NCBI GenBank assembly: GCA_003550725.1
Contig: PUKZ01000066.1
Span: forward strand, 1 to 64,000
Origin: Bacteroidales bacterium
Lineage (GTDB): Bacteria; Bacteroidota; Bacteroidia; Bacteroidales; UBA7960
Direction of reading: 5' to 3'
DNA length: 64,000 nt
In this document: one piece after another, positions 8,612 through 18,029 of the stretch
How positions within the stretch are numbered: the first letter of the stretch is position 1
Layout of the letters: each line of letters starts with the position of its first letter
Made by a program: the position numbers and the translations under genes
The notes under the pieces: model-generated
What the model was told of the DNA's origin: nothing
What the model saw: the letters and a program-made list of their open reading frames with translations, nothing else
Database searches by the model: none

Positions 8612-9997
8612 ATGCTATTTTTGATTTTTAATAATATCATCTCTAATATTATGACCGGATATGTTTTATTTTTTATTTACCTGTTATTTTTCGTGTTTGT
8701 TTTAAAAAAAATAAACTTTTTTAAAAACATTCCGGGGCTTTCTTATCAATATATTGTTTTTTTCTTCTTATTGAAAGTTGCTTTCGGTATTACACTTAGT
8801 TTATTATACAGATATTATTATGATCCAGACACAGCAGACATTTATAAATACTTTAATGATGGTTTATACTTATATGGTGTTTTATGGGAAAACCCGGCTG
8901 ATTATCTGCGTATTCTAACAGGTATTGGTATCCATAGTGAACATGTTGACCTATATTTGTCTGATATGCCTTACTGGTTTAGGCCCTGGGAATCTCCATT
9001 ATATAATGATAACCGTGTTATTATACGTTTTAACGCCTTAGTAGCCCTGTTTTCATTTGGCCACATTCATGTACATACGGTTTTTGTAAATTTTTTATCC
9101 TTTACGGGTTTAGTAGCTTTATACAAATTTTTTCTAAATTATATTCCAGGATATAAAATACCTCTGCTTAAATGGGGTATATTTCTCTTTCCCTCTTTAC
9201 TGTTTTGGGGATCAGGCTTATTAAAAGAAGGTCTACTTATTGGTTGTTTTGGAATGGCATTATATTTAACAGATTACATTGTGGCAAACAAAAACAATTT
9301 TAAAAGAATTTATTGGCCCAATGTAATAATACTTATGGCTTGCTTATGGATATTATTGTTATTAAAACCATATATACTTGTATTGTTTTTGCCATGCTTA
9401 ATTGGTTTTTATATTTCACAAAACAAAAATTTTTTACAAACACAGTTATCGTATGTTCTCCTATTTACAGGCTTATTAATTCCGGTTATCTTACTTCATT
9501 TATTATTACCGGAATTTGACCCCATCAGATTAATTGCAAACAAACAAAATAATCTTATCAACCTTTCGCATGCAGTTAACGCTAACAGCTTACTGCACAG
9601 CAATTACCTGCAACCCGAATTTTGGGATATTTTAATAAATGCTCCCGGTGGATTTCTAACAACATTACTGAGGCCACACATTATGGAAGTTGATTCGGTT
9701 TTATCTTTTTTTGCGGCAATTGAAAACCTGATTATGTTATTAATTATAATTACTTCTGTAATTTATTCATCAGGAATTAAACAACTACCCATAACATGGC
9801 TTTCATTTTGGTTCAGCCTGGCAGGCTTTGCATTTATCGGCTTAACATCTCCTGTAGCTGGTGCAATAGTAAGATATAAAATAATGATGCTTCCATTTCT
9901 GTGGGTTTTTGTTTTAAGTATTATCAATAAAAAAGCAATACAATCATTATTAATAAAAACCTCTAAAAATGAATATGCAAAAAACAATACAAGATAA
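8612..9997 (+). CDS. Polytopic membrane protein of unknown function (EpsG/glycosyltransferase-like look)
   Basis: The protein has about 460 residues and is almost entirely hydrophobic, with ten or more membrane segments. A motif FPSLLFWGSGLLKEG near the middle, preceded by a polar loop with DPDTADIYKYFNDG, resembles polytopic proteins of Bacteroidota polysaccharide assembly (EpsG-like polymerases or integral-membrane glycosyltransferases). That is a resemblance only, and no catalytic signature can be confirmed. The frame is open from a TTG at 8570; the first ATG is at 8612 and another lies at 8651 (MTGYVLFFIY), so the start is uncertain. It stands alone between purL and a response regulator. 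Confidence 0.7.
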   Translation: MLFLIFNNIISNIMTGYVLFFIYLLFFVFVLKKINFFKNIPGLSYQYIVFFFLLKVAFGITLSLLYRYYYDPDTADIYKYFNDGLYLYGVLWENPADYLRILTGIGIHSEHVDLYLSDMPYWFRPWESPLYNDNRVIIRFNALVALFSFGHIHVHTVFVNFLSFTGLVALYKFFLNYIPGYKIPLLKWGIFLFPSLLFWGSGLLKEGLLIGCFGMALYLTDYIVANKNNFKRIYWPNVIILMACLWILLLLKPYILVLFLPCLIGFYISQNKNFLQTQLSYVLLFTGLLIPVILLHLLLPEFDPIRLIANKQNNLINLSHAVNANSLLHSNYLQPEFWDILINAPGGFLTTLLRPHIMEVDSVLSFFAAIENLIMLLIIITSVIYSSGIKQLPITWLSFWFSLAGFAFIGLTSPVAGAIVRYKIMMLPFLWVFVLSIINKKAIQSLLIKTSKNEYAKNNTR

Positions 9998-10202
9998 ATT
10001 AATTTAGATTATAGAAAAATATTAAAAAAATATAACAAAATAGTTTTATTCGTAGATTAAATAAGTCTTTTAGAATAATTAAATTCGAAAAAAATTATCT
10101 TAATTTTATAAAATAAGCAATAATATTTTTATTTTTTTTATATTTAATCAATATTTTTTACAATTTTTATTGTTTTAATAAACATTTTAAATTAAAAAAT
10201 TA

Positions 10203-10210
10203 TATATTTG
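10203..10210 (+). promoter_or_regulatory. Candidate -7 element for the LuxR-type regulator
   Basis: TATATTTG lies 29 bases before the ATG at 10239. The closest TTG upstream is about 30 bases away, which is longer than ideal, so only the -7 element is supported. Confidence 0.4.
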
Positions 10211-10238
10211 AATACCCAATTTTATAACCAATATAATC

Positions 10239-10886
10239 ATGAACAAGATAAAAGTTGTTATAGTAGATGATCATAAGCTTGTTACAGACTGTATAAGCCT
10301 GTTTCTGAAAGGGGCAGATAATGTAAAAGTAACAGGTATTACTCATAGTGGGCCTGATGCAATTAAACTATTAGAAAAAGATGTACCGCATGTGATGCTT
10401 TTGGACATAAGCATGCCCGGCATGACTGGTATTGAAGTAACCGAGATAATAAAAAAGAAATACCCCGATATCAAGGTACTTATTTTGTCAATGCATTCTG
10501 ATTATGATAATATTTCTGATGCAATTGATGCAGGTGCCGATGGTTATATACCAAAAGATATTACATCAGACGAACTGGTTGATGCGATAGAAACAGTTAA
10601 TAATGATAAGAATTATTTTCATACCACAATAAGTGATGAAATAATTAAAAATTATGCAACTAAACAAAAAAAGACATCAAACTTGCTTCCGCAATTAACA
10701 AAACGCGAGTTGGAAGTGTTAAAGTTGTTTGCAGAAGGTTATAACAACAATGAAATTGCCGAAAAACTGTTTTTAAGTGTCAGAACAATAGAATCACACA
10801 AAAACCATATACTTCAAAAAACAAGCATGAAAAATAGCGTGGAGCTTATAAAATTTGCAATCAAAAACAAAATTGTTGAATTATAA
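10239..10886 (+). CDS. NarL/LuxR-family response regulator
   Basis: The 215-residue protein is a two-domain transcription regulator. The receiver domain (about 4-122) has the acidic pair in VVIVDDH, the phospho-acceptor Asp56 in LLDISMPGM and a conserved Lys in YIPKDI. The LuxR-type helix-turn-helix (about 148-212) reads LTKRELEVLKLFAEG, then NNEIAEKLFLSVRTIESHKN, with near-consensus spacing. It should bind DNA as a phosphorylation-controlled dimer. No histidine kinase is adjacent, so it is an orphan regulator. It is convergent with a single-domain receiver gene ending at 11024. Confidence 0.93.
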   Translation: MNKIKVVIVDDHKLVTDCISLFLKGADNVKVTGITHSGPDAIKLLEKDVPHVMLLDISMPGMTGIEVTEIIKKKYPDIKVLILSMHSDYDNISDAIDAGADGYIPKDITSDELVDAIETVNNDKNYFHTTISDEIIKNYATKQKKTSNLLPQLTKRELEVLKLFAEGYNNNEIAEKLFLSVRTIESHKNHILQKTSMKNSVELIKFAIKNKIVEL

Positions 10887-11023
10887 AATTCATAAAAGTT
10901 TTTATTCCCCTATTTCAACAAGTTTTTTACACACCTTAATCAATCAAAAACCTAGCCAATGCTTTATATCTATTCAACAACCATACCAGTATCAATCAAT
11001 TTTACAAAATAATAACAATATTT

Positions 11024-11425
11024 TTATTTTTCCTGCACCCAATAATAAATCTTTTCAAAAATATTCTGCGAGCTAAAAGGTTTTGAAACAACATCAACAA
11101 TGCCATTTTCTATTATTTCAGACTCTTCAATGATATCATAATATGCAGTAACAGCAACTATTGGAGGTGGGTTAGCATTTTCATTAATAATTTTTGATGC
11201 AGTCAAACCATCCATAACAGGCATGCGGATGTCCATAAAAATAATATCGTAATGTTTATTTTTGGCCATATCAACACCTTCCTGACCATTATTGGCTAAA
11301 TCAACCTTACAGCCTGCTTCTTCAAGTATCAAAGCAAACACTTTCTGATTGATTGGTTTATCCTCAACATACAAAACATTTAATTCCAAACTATTAGAGT
11401 CTTGTTTGTTATTATCCATCAGCAA
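11024..11425 (-). CDS. Single-domain response regulator (CheY-like receiver)
   Basis: The 133-residue protein is a receiver domain with a short N-terminal extension. VLYVEDKPINQ carries the acidic pocket, IIFMDIRMPVMDG the phospho-acceptor Asp65, AVTAYY the switch Thr and VSKPFSS the conserved Lys. It has no output domain. The sequence is of the type found as C-terminal receivers in hybrid kinases (compare the receiver of the hybrid kinase at 52085-55987), so it may act as a phosphorelay intermediate. No kinase or Hpt gene is next to it. Confidence 0.9.
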   Translation of the reverse strand: MLMDNNKQDSNSLELNVLYVEDKPINQKVFALILEEAGCKVDLANNGQEGVDMAKNKHYDIIFMDIRMPVMDGLTASKIINENANPPPIVAVTAYYDIIEESEIIENGIVDVVSKPFSSQNIFEKIYYWVQEK

Positions 11426-12021
11426 AAATTTTATTAGTTAGATTCAGAATTAAAAATATACATTTTTGATTAAACTGCTTAAACCATACAAGCGTAACCT
11501 GCATTTATATTATTATGCTAGTAATGTTATTTTAAAACAACAAAAATTAAAAAAACCGCAGTAATTATATTTAGAGTTAATTATAATGATGTAAAAACAA
11601 ATTTTTAATTACATACATTTAAATAAAGTATTAGTATAAAAAACACAATATTTAACAACAAATATATGCTTTTTTTTATGTATAAAAAATTTTTTTAAGC
11701 TGTTTTATTAATACTGAAAATATAAAACATACTGCGCTATATACAATAATATTTGTAAAAAATGATGTTATCGCTTTTACTTCCCAAATAATTATAAACT
11801 CACAAGCTTAATGAATCATGTATCAAAAACACTTGAACTAGAATTATCTCCATATATTAAGGAAATACTACCTTTATGCTACTATTAGTAAATTAAATTA
11901 TAAAATGAATAATGACAATAATTGATTAGTGTTATTTATTAAATTTCAATTTATAAAATAATATTACTATTGTTATACTCTTAAAATTATTGTTAATATA
12001 CTGAAGCATTTTTTTTACTTA
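11426..12021. other. Gene-free AT-rich stretch
   Basis: About 600 bases of very AT-rich DNA with homopolymer runs separate two minus-strand genes. The only frame with any protein-like look is a 25-codon one at 11811-11888 (plus strand). I found no known domain in it and do not call it a gene. No RNA gene or convincing terminator is visible. Confidence 0.6.
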
Positions 12022-13104
12022 TCAATAAAGAACCTTTTTTGGAATAGTTTTTTTCATTACTTCTAAAAATTTTTCTTGTTCTTCATAAAAAGGTCGGTGT
12101 GCTGAATCCTCAAACCATATTATTTTTTTTCCGCCAGGAGCATTTAGTTTGTTAAAATATTGTTCGGCTATCTCACTTGACACTATAATATCATGCCTTC
12201 CCAGCAGGAAAAATACGGGTACATCAATAACAGGTACCTCTTCAAACAAATTAAAATCTTTTAAATCCTCCCACAACATATTTATAGAATAATAAGGGTT
12301 TGTAAGTAAATGTACCCTGTCTCGTAAAGTATATTTATGAGTTGAAATAACGGCCATTAAATCAGAGATATCAATATAATATTGAGTCTTGTCTGATTCT
12401 TTAATTATTCCGCCATACCTTTTAACCCATTTTCTTAAAAGCAGAGCATCTTCCAGCGAATAAAGTTCAGGATCTTCACTGATTGTTTGCAATTCACGCA
12501 AAGCTTTTCTGTTATTAGTAGCTTTAGCTTTTTGATAAACATGTTCATAGGCAAGCATTTCATTCTTCAATGGCTTAACACTTTGGCCGGTTGAAATATA
12601 AGCATGTATATATTCAGGATATTGTGATGCCAAAACGGCTCCAAAATTTGACCCCCATGAATGAGCCCAAACAAAAACTTTTTCTTTTCCTGTTACTGAC
12701 AATGCATGATCTATTATTTGCTTTGCATCTTCAACAAACTGATCAATTCCCATACTTTTATCAGGTATTGATCTGCTGAACGATTTTCCTGTACCACGCT
12801 GCTCCCAGTATACCATAGTATATTTTTCTTCAAGTTCAAGCATAACTTCATTCTGATTTAAATATGGGAAAAAGGGAAATCCCGGGCCTCCATGCAAATA
12901 AAACAATACCGGGTTAGTTATATCATTACCGCGTATCATAACAGCCTGGTCTACACCTCCTAGTTCAATCATACCAAATTCATAAACTCCTTCTTTTGGT
13001 GGTTTATGAGGAATATAATATGTATGGCATGATACGAAAAAAAATAATGCAGAAATTATAAACGAAAACAAAATGCTTTTCCGGTTTGTTTTATAAATAT
13101 TCAT
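12022..13104 (-). CDS. Lipoprotein alpha/beta hydrolase (proline iminopeptidase-like)
   Basis: The 360-residue protein has a lipoprotein signal peptide ending in FFFVSC with the lipidated Cys26. The alpha/beta-hydrolase fold follows: HGGPG (oxyanion loop, about 71-75), WEQRGTGKS, nucleophile Ser149 in AHSWGS, Asp305 in LGRHD and His336 in SAHRP. HGGPG plus WEQRGTGKS is the pattern of S33 family peptidases (proline iminopeptidases) and related esterases. It probably sits on the periplasmic face of a membrane and hydrolyses small peptides or esters, but the substrate cannot be read from the sequence. The gene is monocistronic and is divergent from the LptF/G-type permease. Confidence 0.88.
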   Translation of the reverse strand: MNIYKTNRKSILFSFIISALFFFVSCHTYYIPHKPPKEGVYEFGMIELGGVDQAVMIRGNDITNPVLFYLHGGPGFPFFPYLNQNEVMLELEEKYTMVYWEQRGTGKSFSRSIPDKSMGIDQFVEDAKQIIDHALSVTGKEKVFVWAHSWGSNFGAVLASQYPEYIHAYISTGQSVKPLKNEMLAYEHVYQKAKATNNRKALRELQTISEDPELYSLEDALLLRKWVKRYGGIIKESDKTQYYIDISDLMAVISTHKYTLRDRVHLLTNPYYSINMLWEDLKDFNLFEEVPVIDVPVFFLLGRHDIIVSSEIAEQYFNKLNAPGGKKIIWFEDSAHRPFYEEQEKFLEVMKKTIPKKVLY

Positions 13105-13248
13105 AGCGGTTATTATTTGGCTATTTGTTCAATTTGCTTTGTAATAACTAAAAAACGTTTACGTTTAAGCTAATAAACAAATACTTGACAAGCTTGAAAT
13201 TATTAATGTTTACTTAAAAACTAAGCAAACTGCTTCAATAGTATTTGT

Positions 13249-13256
13249 TATATTTG
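13249..13256 (+). promoter_or_regulatory. Candidate -7 element for the LptF/G-type permease gene
   Basis: TATATTTG at 13249-13256 lies about 60 bases before the GTG start. No TTG is found at the expected upstream spacing. Confidence 0.4.
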
Positions 13257-13318
13257 CAAAAATACTCAATACTATTTTTTTGATTACATAAACTTAATTT
13301 TATACAGGTTTTAAGTAC

Positions 13319-14764
13319 GTGAAAACTTACTATAAGCTCATATTACGTTCATATATAGGACCATTCATTGCCACCTTTCTCATAGCCATATTTATTATGC
13401 TAATGCAATTTTTATGGAAATATGTCGATGACCTGGTTGGCAAGGGTTTGGAATGGTATATAGTTGTTGAGCTGCTTTTATATGCTTCGGCTACTTTTGT
13501 ACCCTTAGCTTTACCCCTGGCCATTTTATTATCTTCAATTATGACCATGGGTAGTTTGGGAGAAAATTATGAGTTGGTAGCTTTGAAATCGGCCGGAATT
13601 TCTCTTACAAAAATAATGTTACCTCTTTTTGTAATATCTATGTTTTTAGCAATTACAGGGTTTTATTTTGCTAATAATGTATTACCTGCAGCTAATTTGA
13701 GGATGGGATCTTTGCTTTATGACATACGCCAGCAAAGGCCGGCATTTAATATTATGGATGGCGTTTATTATAAAGGCATAGATAACTTTGTTATACGTGT
13801 TGAAGAAAGGGATAGTGACGGACAAACCATGAAAAACATAAAAATTTATGACCACACACAACAAAAGGGTAACATAAATTTAACCACGGCCAAACGCGGT
13901 ACAATGAAAACAACTCCCGATGAAAGATACCTGGTATTTACACTCTACGACGGCTATAATTATGAAGAAATAATACAAGATGACCGGCATTCAAAAGAAA
14001 AACCATTTCGCCGAACGGAATTCAGCAAACAAATACGAAAATTCGATTTGAGCGCATTTAATCTTACTCGAACTGACAAGGATCTTTTCAGGAGTAATCA
14101 TCAAATGCTTGATCTATCCCAACTTAACTTTTTTATCGATTCATTGCAAAACAAAATCAATGAAAGACAAAGTAATTTTTTTGATAGCTATGAAAGACGT
14201 TTTAGGTATTATTCAAATCTTGATACTGCCAAATATTATAATTTGGATTTTACCCAAAAAGATGATTTAAACCCCGGGTTTATTTTTAAGGCTGAAAACA
14301 TCGATATGATTATTAGTAACGCTGCTGATTTAGCCCGCACCAATAACGAATTTTTAAATAACAATCATAAGGAATTTCATGAAAGAAAACGATCTTTGGC
14401 AAGATATGAGATTGAATATCAACGAAAGTTTACACTATCAGTTGCATGCATAATACTTTTCCTTATAGGTGCGCCTATGGGAGCAATTATTCGTAAAGGC
14501 GGATTTGGATTACCACTTGTAATAGCTGTATTATTTTTCGTTGTTTTTCATGTTACATCCGTTACAGGCGAAAAGTTTGTTCGCGAAGCAGTAATACCTG
14601 CATGGCAAGGTATGTGGATAGCACCAGTGTTGCTATTGCCTGTAGGAATACTTCTTTCGGTTAAAGCCACTACCGATTCATCAATGCTGAATATCGAAAA
14701 CTACACTAAGAAATTCGAAAGCCTGGTGAGAATTATTAAGAAATTAAATAAAAAAATAAATTAG
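13319..14764 (+). CDS. LptF/LptG family lipopolysaccharide export permease (YjgP/YjgQ)
   Basis: The 481-residue protein has three membrane helices at the N-terminus (about 12-32, 55-78 and 98-118), a large periplasmic beta-jellyroll domain and three helices at the C-terminus (about 373-392, 397-418 and 430-448). This is the LptF/LptG topology. Typical elements are YKLILRSYIGPFIATFLIA and GAPMGAIIRKGGFGLPL. With LptB it should extract LPS from the inner membrane. The translation start is GTG at 13319, as no earlier in-frame start gives a better N-terminus. A long central insertion (about 250-340) is usual in Bacteroidota. ribBA follows after 53 bases. Confidence 0.92.
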   Translation: MKTYYKLILRSYIGPFIATFLIAIFIMLMQFLWKYVDDLVGKGLEWYIVVELLLYASATFVPLALPLAILLSSIMTMGSLGENYELVALKSAGISLTKIMLPLFVISMFLAITGFYFANNVLPAANLRMGSLLYDIRQQRPAFNIMDGVYYKGIDNFVIRVEERDSDGQTMKNIKIYDHTQQKGNINLTTAKRGTMKTTPDERYLVFTLYDGYNYEEIIQDDRHSKEKPFRRTEFSKQIRKFDLSAFNLTRTDKDLFRSNHQMLDLSQLNFFIDSLQNKINERQSNFFDSYERRFRYYSNLDTAKYYNLDFTQKDDLNPGFIFKAENIDMIISNAADLARTNNEFLNNNHKEFHERKRSLARYEIEYQRKFTLSVACIILFLIGAPMGAIIRKGGFGLPLVIAVLFFVVFHVTSVTGEKFVREAVIPAWQGMWIAPVLLLPVGILLSVKATTDSSMLNIENYTKKFESLVRIIKKLNKKIN

Positions 14765-14817
14765 ATAACAAATAGTTATCAATTATATTGTTTATAAAAA
14801 TTTAAAATAAAAAACAA

Positions 14818-16053
14818 ATGACCATAAATTTTTCAAAACAAACGAATGAAGAAGAAAAAAAACTTGATAGTATTGAAGCCGCTATTGAAGATATTAAAAA
14901 TGGTAAAGTAGTAATTGTTGTTGATGATGAGGATCGCGAAAACGAAGGCGATTTTATTGCTGCTGCAGAAGTTATTACTCCTGATATTGTTAACTTTATG
15001 GCCATGCATGGTCGTGGACTGATTTGTGCTCCAATAAGTATAAGCCGTTGCGAGGAGTTAGATTTAGACTTGATGGTAAACAAAAACACCTCTCTGCATC
15101 AAACTCCCTTCACTGTTTCAGTTGATTTGATTGGCAAGGGATGTACAACAGGTATTTCGGCATCAGACAGGGCTAAAACTATACAGGCTTTGGCTGATCC
15201 AAAAACCGATAAAAAAGAACTTGCACGACCAGGTCATATATTTCCGCTTATGGCACGCGAAGGAGGTGTGCTTCAAAGAGCAGGACATACCGAAGCTGCT
15301 TTAGACCTGGCCAGGCTTGCAGGTTTTCAACCCTGCGGAACACTAGTGGAAATAATGAATCCGGATGGCTCAATGGCCAGGTTGCCCGAGCTAAAAGAAG
15401 TTGCAAAAAAATTTAACCTCAAAATAATATCAATTGAACAATTAATTGCTTATCGTATAAAAAACGAAAGCCTTATAAAAAAAGAAATACTTGTTGACAT
15501 GCCTACCGATTGGGGGCATTTTTCGCTGGCCGCCTACAAGCAAACAACAAACGACAAGCTACACCTGGCACTAATTAAGGGCGAATGGAAACCTAATGAA
15601 GAAATTTTGGTAAGAGTTCACTCTTCATGCCTAACCGGCGATATTTTCGGTTCATGTAAATGCGATTGTGGAAAACAACTTCACAAAGCCATGGAAATGG
15701 TTGAAAATAATGGTAAAGGTGTAGTATTATATATGAACCAGGAAGGCAGAGGTATTGGATTATATAACAAACTTAAAGCCTATCATCTCCAGGAACAAGG
15801 ACTTGATACAGTTGATGCGAATATTGAACTTGGATTTAAAGCTGATGAAAGAGATTATGGAATTGGTGCACAAATACTACGCGATCTGGGGGCTCAAAAA
15901 ATAAAACTTATTAGCAATAACCCTCATAAAAAAACAGGACTAAGCGGATATGGAATAGAGATTACAGAAAATATACCTTTGATTGTACCCGGCTCAAAAC
16001 ATTGCCATAATTATATTGAAACAAAAAAGAAAAAAATGGGGCATATCTTATAA
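14818..16053 (+). CDS. ribBA: Bifunctional 3,4-dihydroxy-2-butanone-4-phosphate synthase / GTP cyclohydrolase II
   Basis: The 411-residue protein performs both entry reactions of riboflavin synthesis. The N-terminal RibB half (about 15-215) has [11 protein letters not shown], the acidic metal site, and [13 protein letters not shown]. The C-terminal RibA half (about 217-405) has the zinc cysteines in [17 protein letters not shown], the catalytic NQEGRGIGL, and [12 protein letters not shown] followed by [10 protein letters not shown]. All signature elements of both domains are present, so both activities are expected. It is probably co-transcribed with the upstream permease gene. Confidence 0.96.
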   Translation: MTINFSKQTNEEEKKLDSIEAAIEDIKNGKVVIVVDDEDRENEGDFIAAAEVITPDIVNFMAMHGRGLICAPISISRCEELDLDLMVNKNTSLHQTPFTVSVDLIGKGCTTGISASDRAKTIQALADPKTDKKELARPGHIFPLMAREGGVLQRAGHTEAALDLARLAGFQPCGTLVEIMNPDGSMARLPELKEVAKKFNLKIISIEQLIAYRIKNESLIKKEILVDMPTDWGHFSLAAYKQTTNDKLHLALIKGEWKPNEEILVRVHSSCLTGDIFGSCKCDCGKQLHKAMEMVENNGKGVVLYMNQEGRGIGLYNKLKAYHLQEQGLDTVDANIELGFKADERDYGIGAQILRDLGAQKIKLISNNPHKKTGLSGYGIEITENIPLIVPGSKHCHNYIETKKKKMGHIL

Positions 16054-16230
16054 TATCGCCCAACTTAAAAGGGATTCACTAAATCACCGCCAACAGTTGC
16101 TATTTTTTAAATTTCAACTTAGAAATTTAGTTGTAATGTAAAATCCTATTAAAATTTGTTATTTATAAATTTTTAACGTCTTTGCATTGTAATCATAATA
16201 TTAAATTCGCCTTAATTAGCTTAAATTTTC

Positions 16231-16238
16231 TAAATTTG
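16231..16238 (+). promoter_or_regulatory. Candidate -7 element for aspS
   Basis: TAAATTTG lies 27 bases before the ATG at 16266. It falls within a longer open frame that starts at 16182, which supports the shorter start for aspS. Confidence 0.45.
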
Positions 16239-16265
16239 CCTACATTTAAAACCAATTATAATATT

Positions 16266-18017
16266 ATGTTAAGATCACACAACTGCGGAGAGTTAAGAAA
16301 AAAAGATTGCGGCAAAGAAGTTATTTTGTATGGATGGGTACAACGAACACGCGACCTTGGTGGTATGACTTTTATTGATATACGCGATCGTTATGGAATA
16401 ACACAACTTACATTTAGTGCAGAATTAAATGTTGAGCTTTATAAGAAAGCAAAATCACTTGGGCGTGAATATGTTATAAAAGCTTCCGGCACAGTAGTTG
16501 AGCGCAGCAATAAAAACTTTCAAATACCTACCGGTGAAGTCGAAATTATTGTTCATTCGCTAGAACTGCTTAATAACTCAGATAATATACCTTTTACCAT
16601 AGAGGATGATACTGACGGTGGCGAAGAGCTCAGGATGAAATACCGTTACCTTGATCTACGACGTAACGTAGTAAAACAGAATCTTTTAATTCGTCATCTA
16701 TTAGCTTTTGAAACCAGAAATTTCCTTAATCAGTTTGATTTTATAGAAATTGATACTCCCATTCTAATTAAATCAACGCCGGAAGGAGCTCGCGATTTCC
16801 TTGTTCCGTCACGAATGAACCCTGGACAATTTTATGCTTTACCCCAATCACCCCAAACATTCAAACAATTACTTATGATAGGCGGCCTTGACAGATACTT
16901 CCAAATAGCAAAATGCTTCAGAGATGAAGATTTTAGAGCCGACCGCCAACCCGAATTCACACAAATAGACTGCGAAATGTCTTTTGTAAACAAAGAAGAT
17001 ATATATGAACTGTTTGAAAGTCTTATAGGCCATCTATTTGCTAAAATCAAAAACATTGAACTTGATGATTTTTCAGTTATGACTTATAATGATGCTATGA
17101 AATATTATGGCACTGATAAGCCAGATACACGTTTTGGAATGAAGTTGGTTGAATTAAACGAATTTGCCAAAGAAAAAGGCTTTAAAGTTTTTGATGATGC
17201 TGAATTTGTTGCGGGTATAAAAGTGCCTCAATGTGCCTATTATTCAAGAAAACAAATAGATGAGCTTACAGAATGGGTGAAAAGGCCACAAATAGGTGGT
17301 AAAGGTTTGGTTTACGTAAAAGTAAATGATGACGGAACAATTAAATCATCCGTTGATAAGTTTTTTAACGAAGACGACCTGAAGAATTGGGCTAATCATT
17401 TTAATGCAGAAAAAGGCGACCTTCTTCTTATCATGGCAGGAGATAAAAATCCAACACGCAGGGCTCTCGGTGAACTAAGATTGGAAATGGCAAACAGGCT
17501 CAAATTAAAAGATCCGGCTAAATATGAATGTGTATGGGTAGAAGAATTCCCATTACTCGAATGGGATGATGTAACCGGCAGATACTACGCTATGCATCAT
17601 CCTTTTACATCACCTGTTGAAGAAGACTTGTCAAAACTTGACACCGAACCCAACAACGTACGTGCCAACGCATATGACCTGGTAATTAACGGTGTAGAAA
17701 TAGGCGGCGGCTCAATAAGAATAAACAACCGTGATCTGCAGCTAAAGATGTTTAATATTCTTGGCCTCTCAAATGAAGAGATAGAAAACCAGTTTGGATT
17801 TCTAATGAATGCATTCTGCTACGGGGCACCACCACATGGAGGAATTGCTTTAGGATTTGACCGCTTATGCGCCCTTTTTGCCGGCACTGATTCTATAAGG
17901 GATGTTATAGCTTTCCCGAAAAACAATGCCGGTCGTGATGTTATGATTGATTCACCGGCACCTATAGATGAAAAACAGCTTAAAGAATTACACCTTAAAT
18001 TGGATAATTTGCAATAA
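16266..18017 (+). CDS. aspS: Aspartate--tRNA ligase
   Basis: This class II synthetase has 583 residues from the chosen start, the normal bacterial length. The OB-fold anticodon-binding domain is at the N-terminus ([14 protein letters not shown], then [20 protein letters not shown]). Motif 2 is [18 protein letters not shown], the bacterial GAD insertion lies at about 290-420, and motif 3 is [10 protein letters not shown] near the C-terminus. The frame is open to 16182, but the additional 28 codons are low-complexity and include a promoter-like TAAATTTG, so I start at 16266. The ABC-F gene follows 12 bases after the stop. Confidence 0.96.
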   Translation: MLRSHNCGELRKKDCGKEVILYGWVQRTRDLGGMTFIDIRDRYGITQLTFSAELNVELYKKAKSLGREYVIKASGTVVERSNKNFQIPTGEVEIIVHSLELLNNSDNIPFTIEDDTDGGEELRMKYRYLDLRRNVVKQNLLIRHLLAFETRNFLNQFDFIEIDTPILIKSTPEGARDFLVPSRMNPGQFYALPQSPQTFKQLLMIGGLDRYFQIAKCFRDEDFRADRQPEFTQIDCEMSFVNKEDIYELFESLIGHLFAKIKNIELDDFSVMTYNDAMKYYGTDKPDTRFGMKLVELNEFAKEKGFKVFDDAEFVAGIKVPQCAYYSRKQIDELTEWVKRPQIGGKGLVYVKVNDDGTIKSSVDKFFNEDDLKNWANHFNAEKGDLLLIMAGDKNPTRRALGELRLEMANRLKLKDPAKYECVWVEEFPLLEWDDVTGRYYAMHHPFTSPVEEDLSKLDTEPNNVRANAYDLVINGVEIGGGSIRINNRDLQLKMFNILGLSNEEIENQFGFLMNAFCYGAPPHGGIALGFDRLCALFAGTDSIRDVIAFPKNNAGRDVMIDSPAPIDEKQLKELHLKLDNLQ

Positions 18018-18029
18018 TATTTCCATAAA

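Noticed and set aside
11811-11888. 25-codon plus-strand frame in the 11426-12021 gap
   Set aside because: It is too short, has no recognisable domain, no promoter and no conservation that I can test.
14802-15089. Ser-rich minus-strand frame opposite ribBA
   Set aside because: It is antisense to conserved RibB codons and has the Ser/Ile-rich composition typical of antisense shadows.
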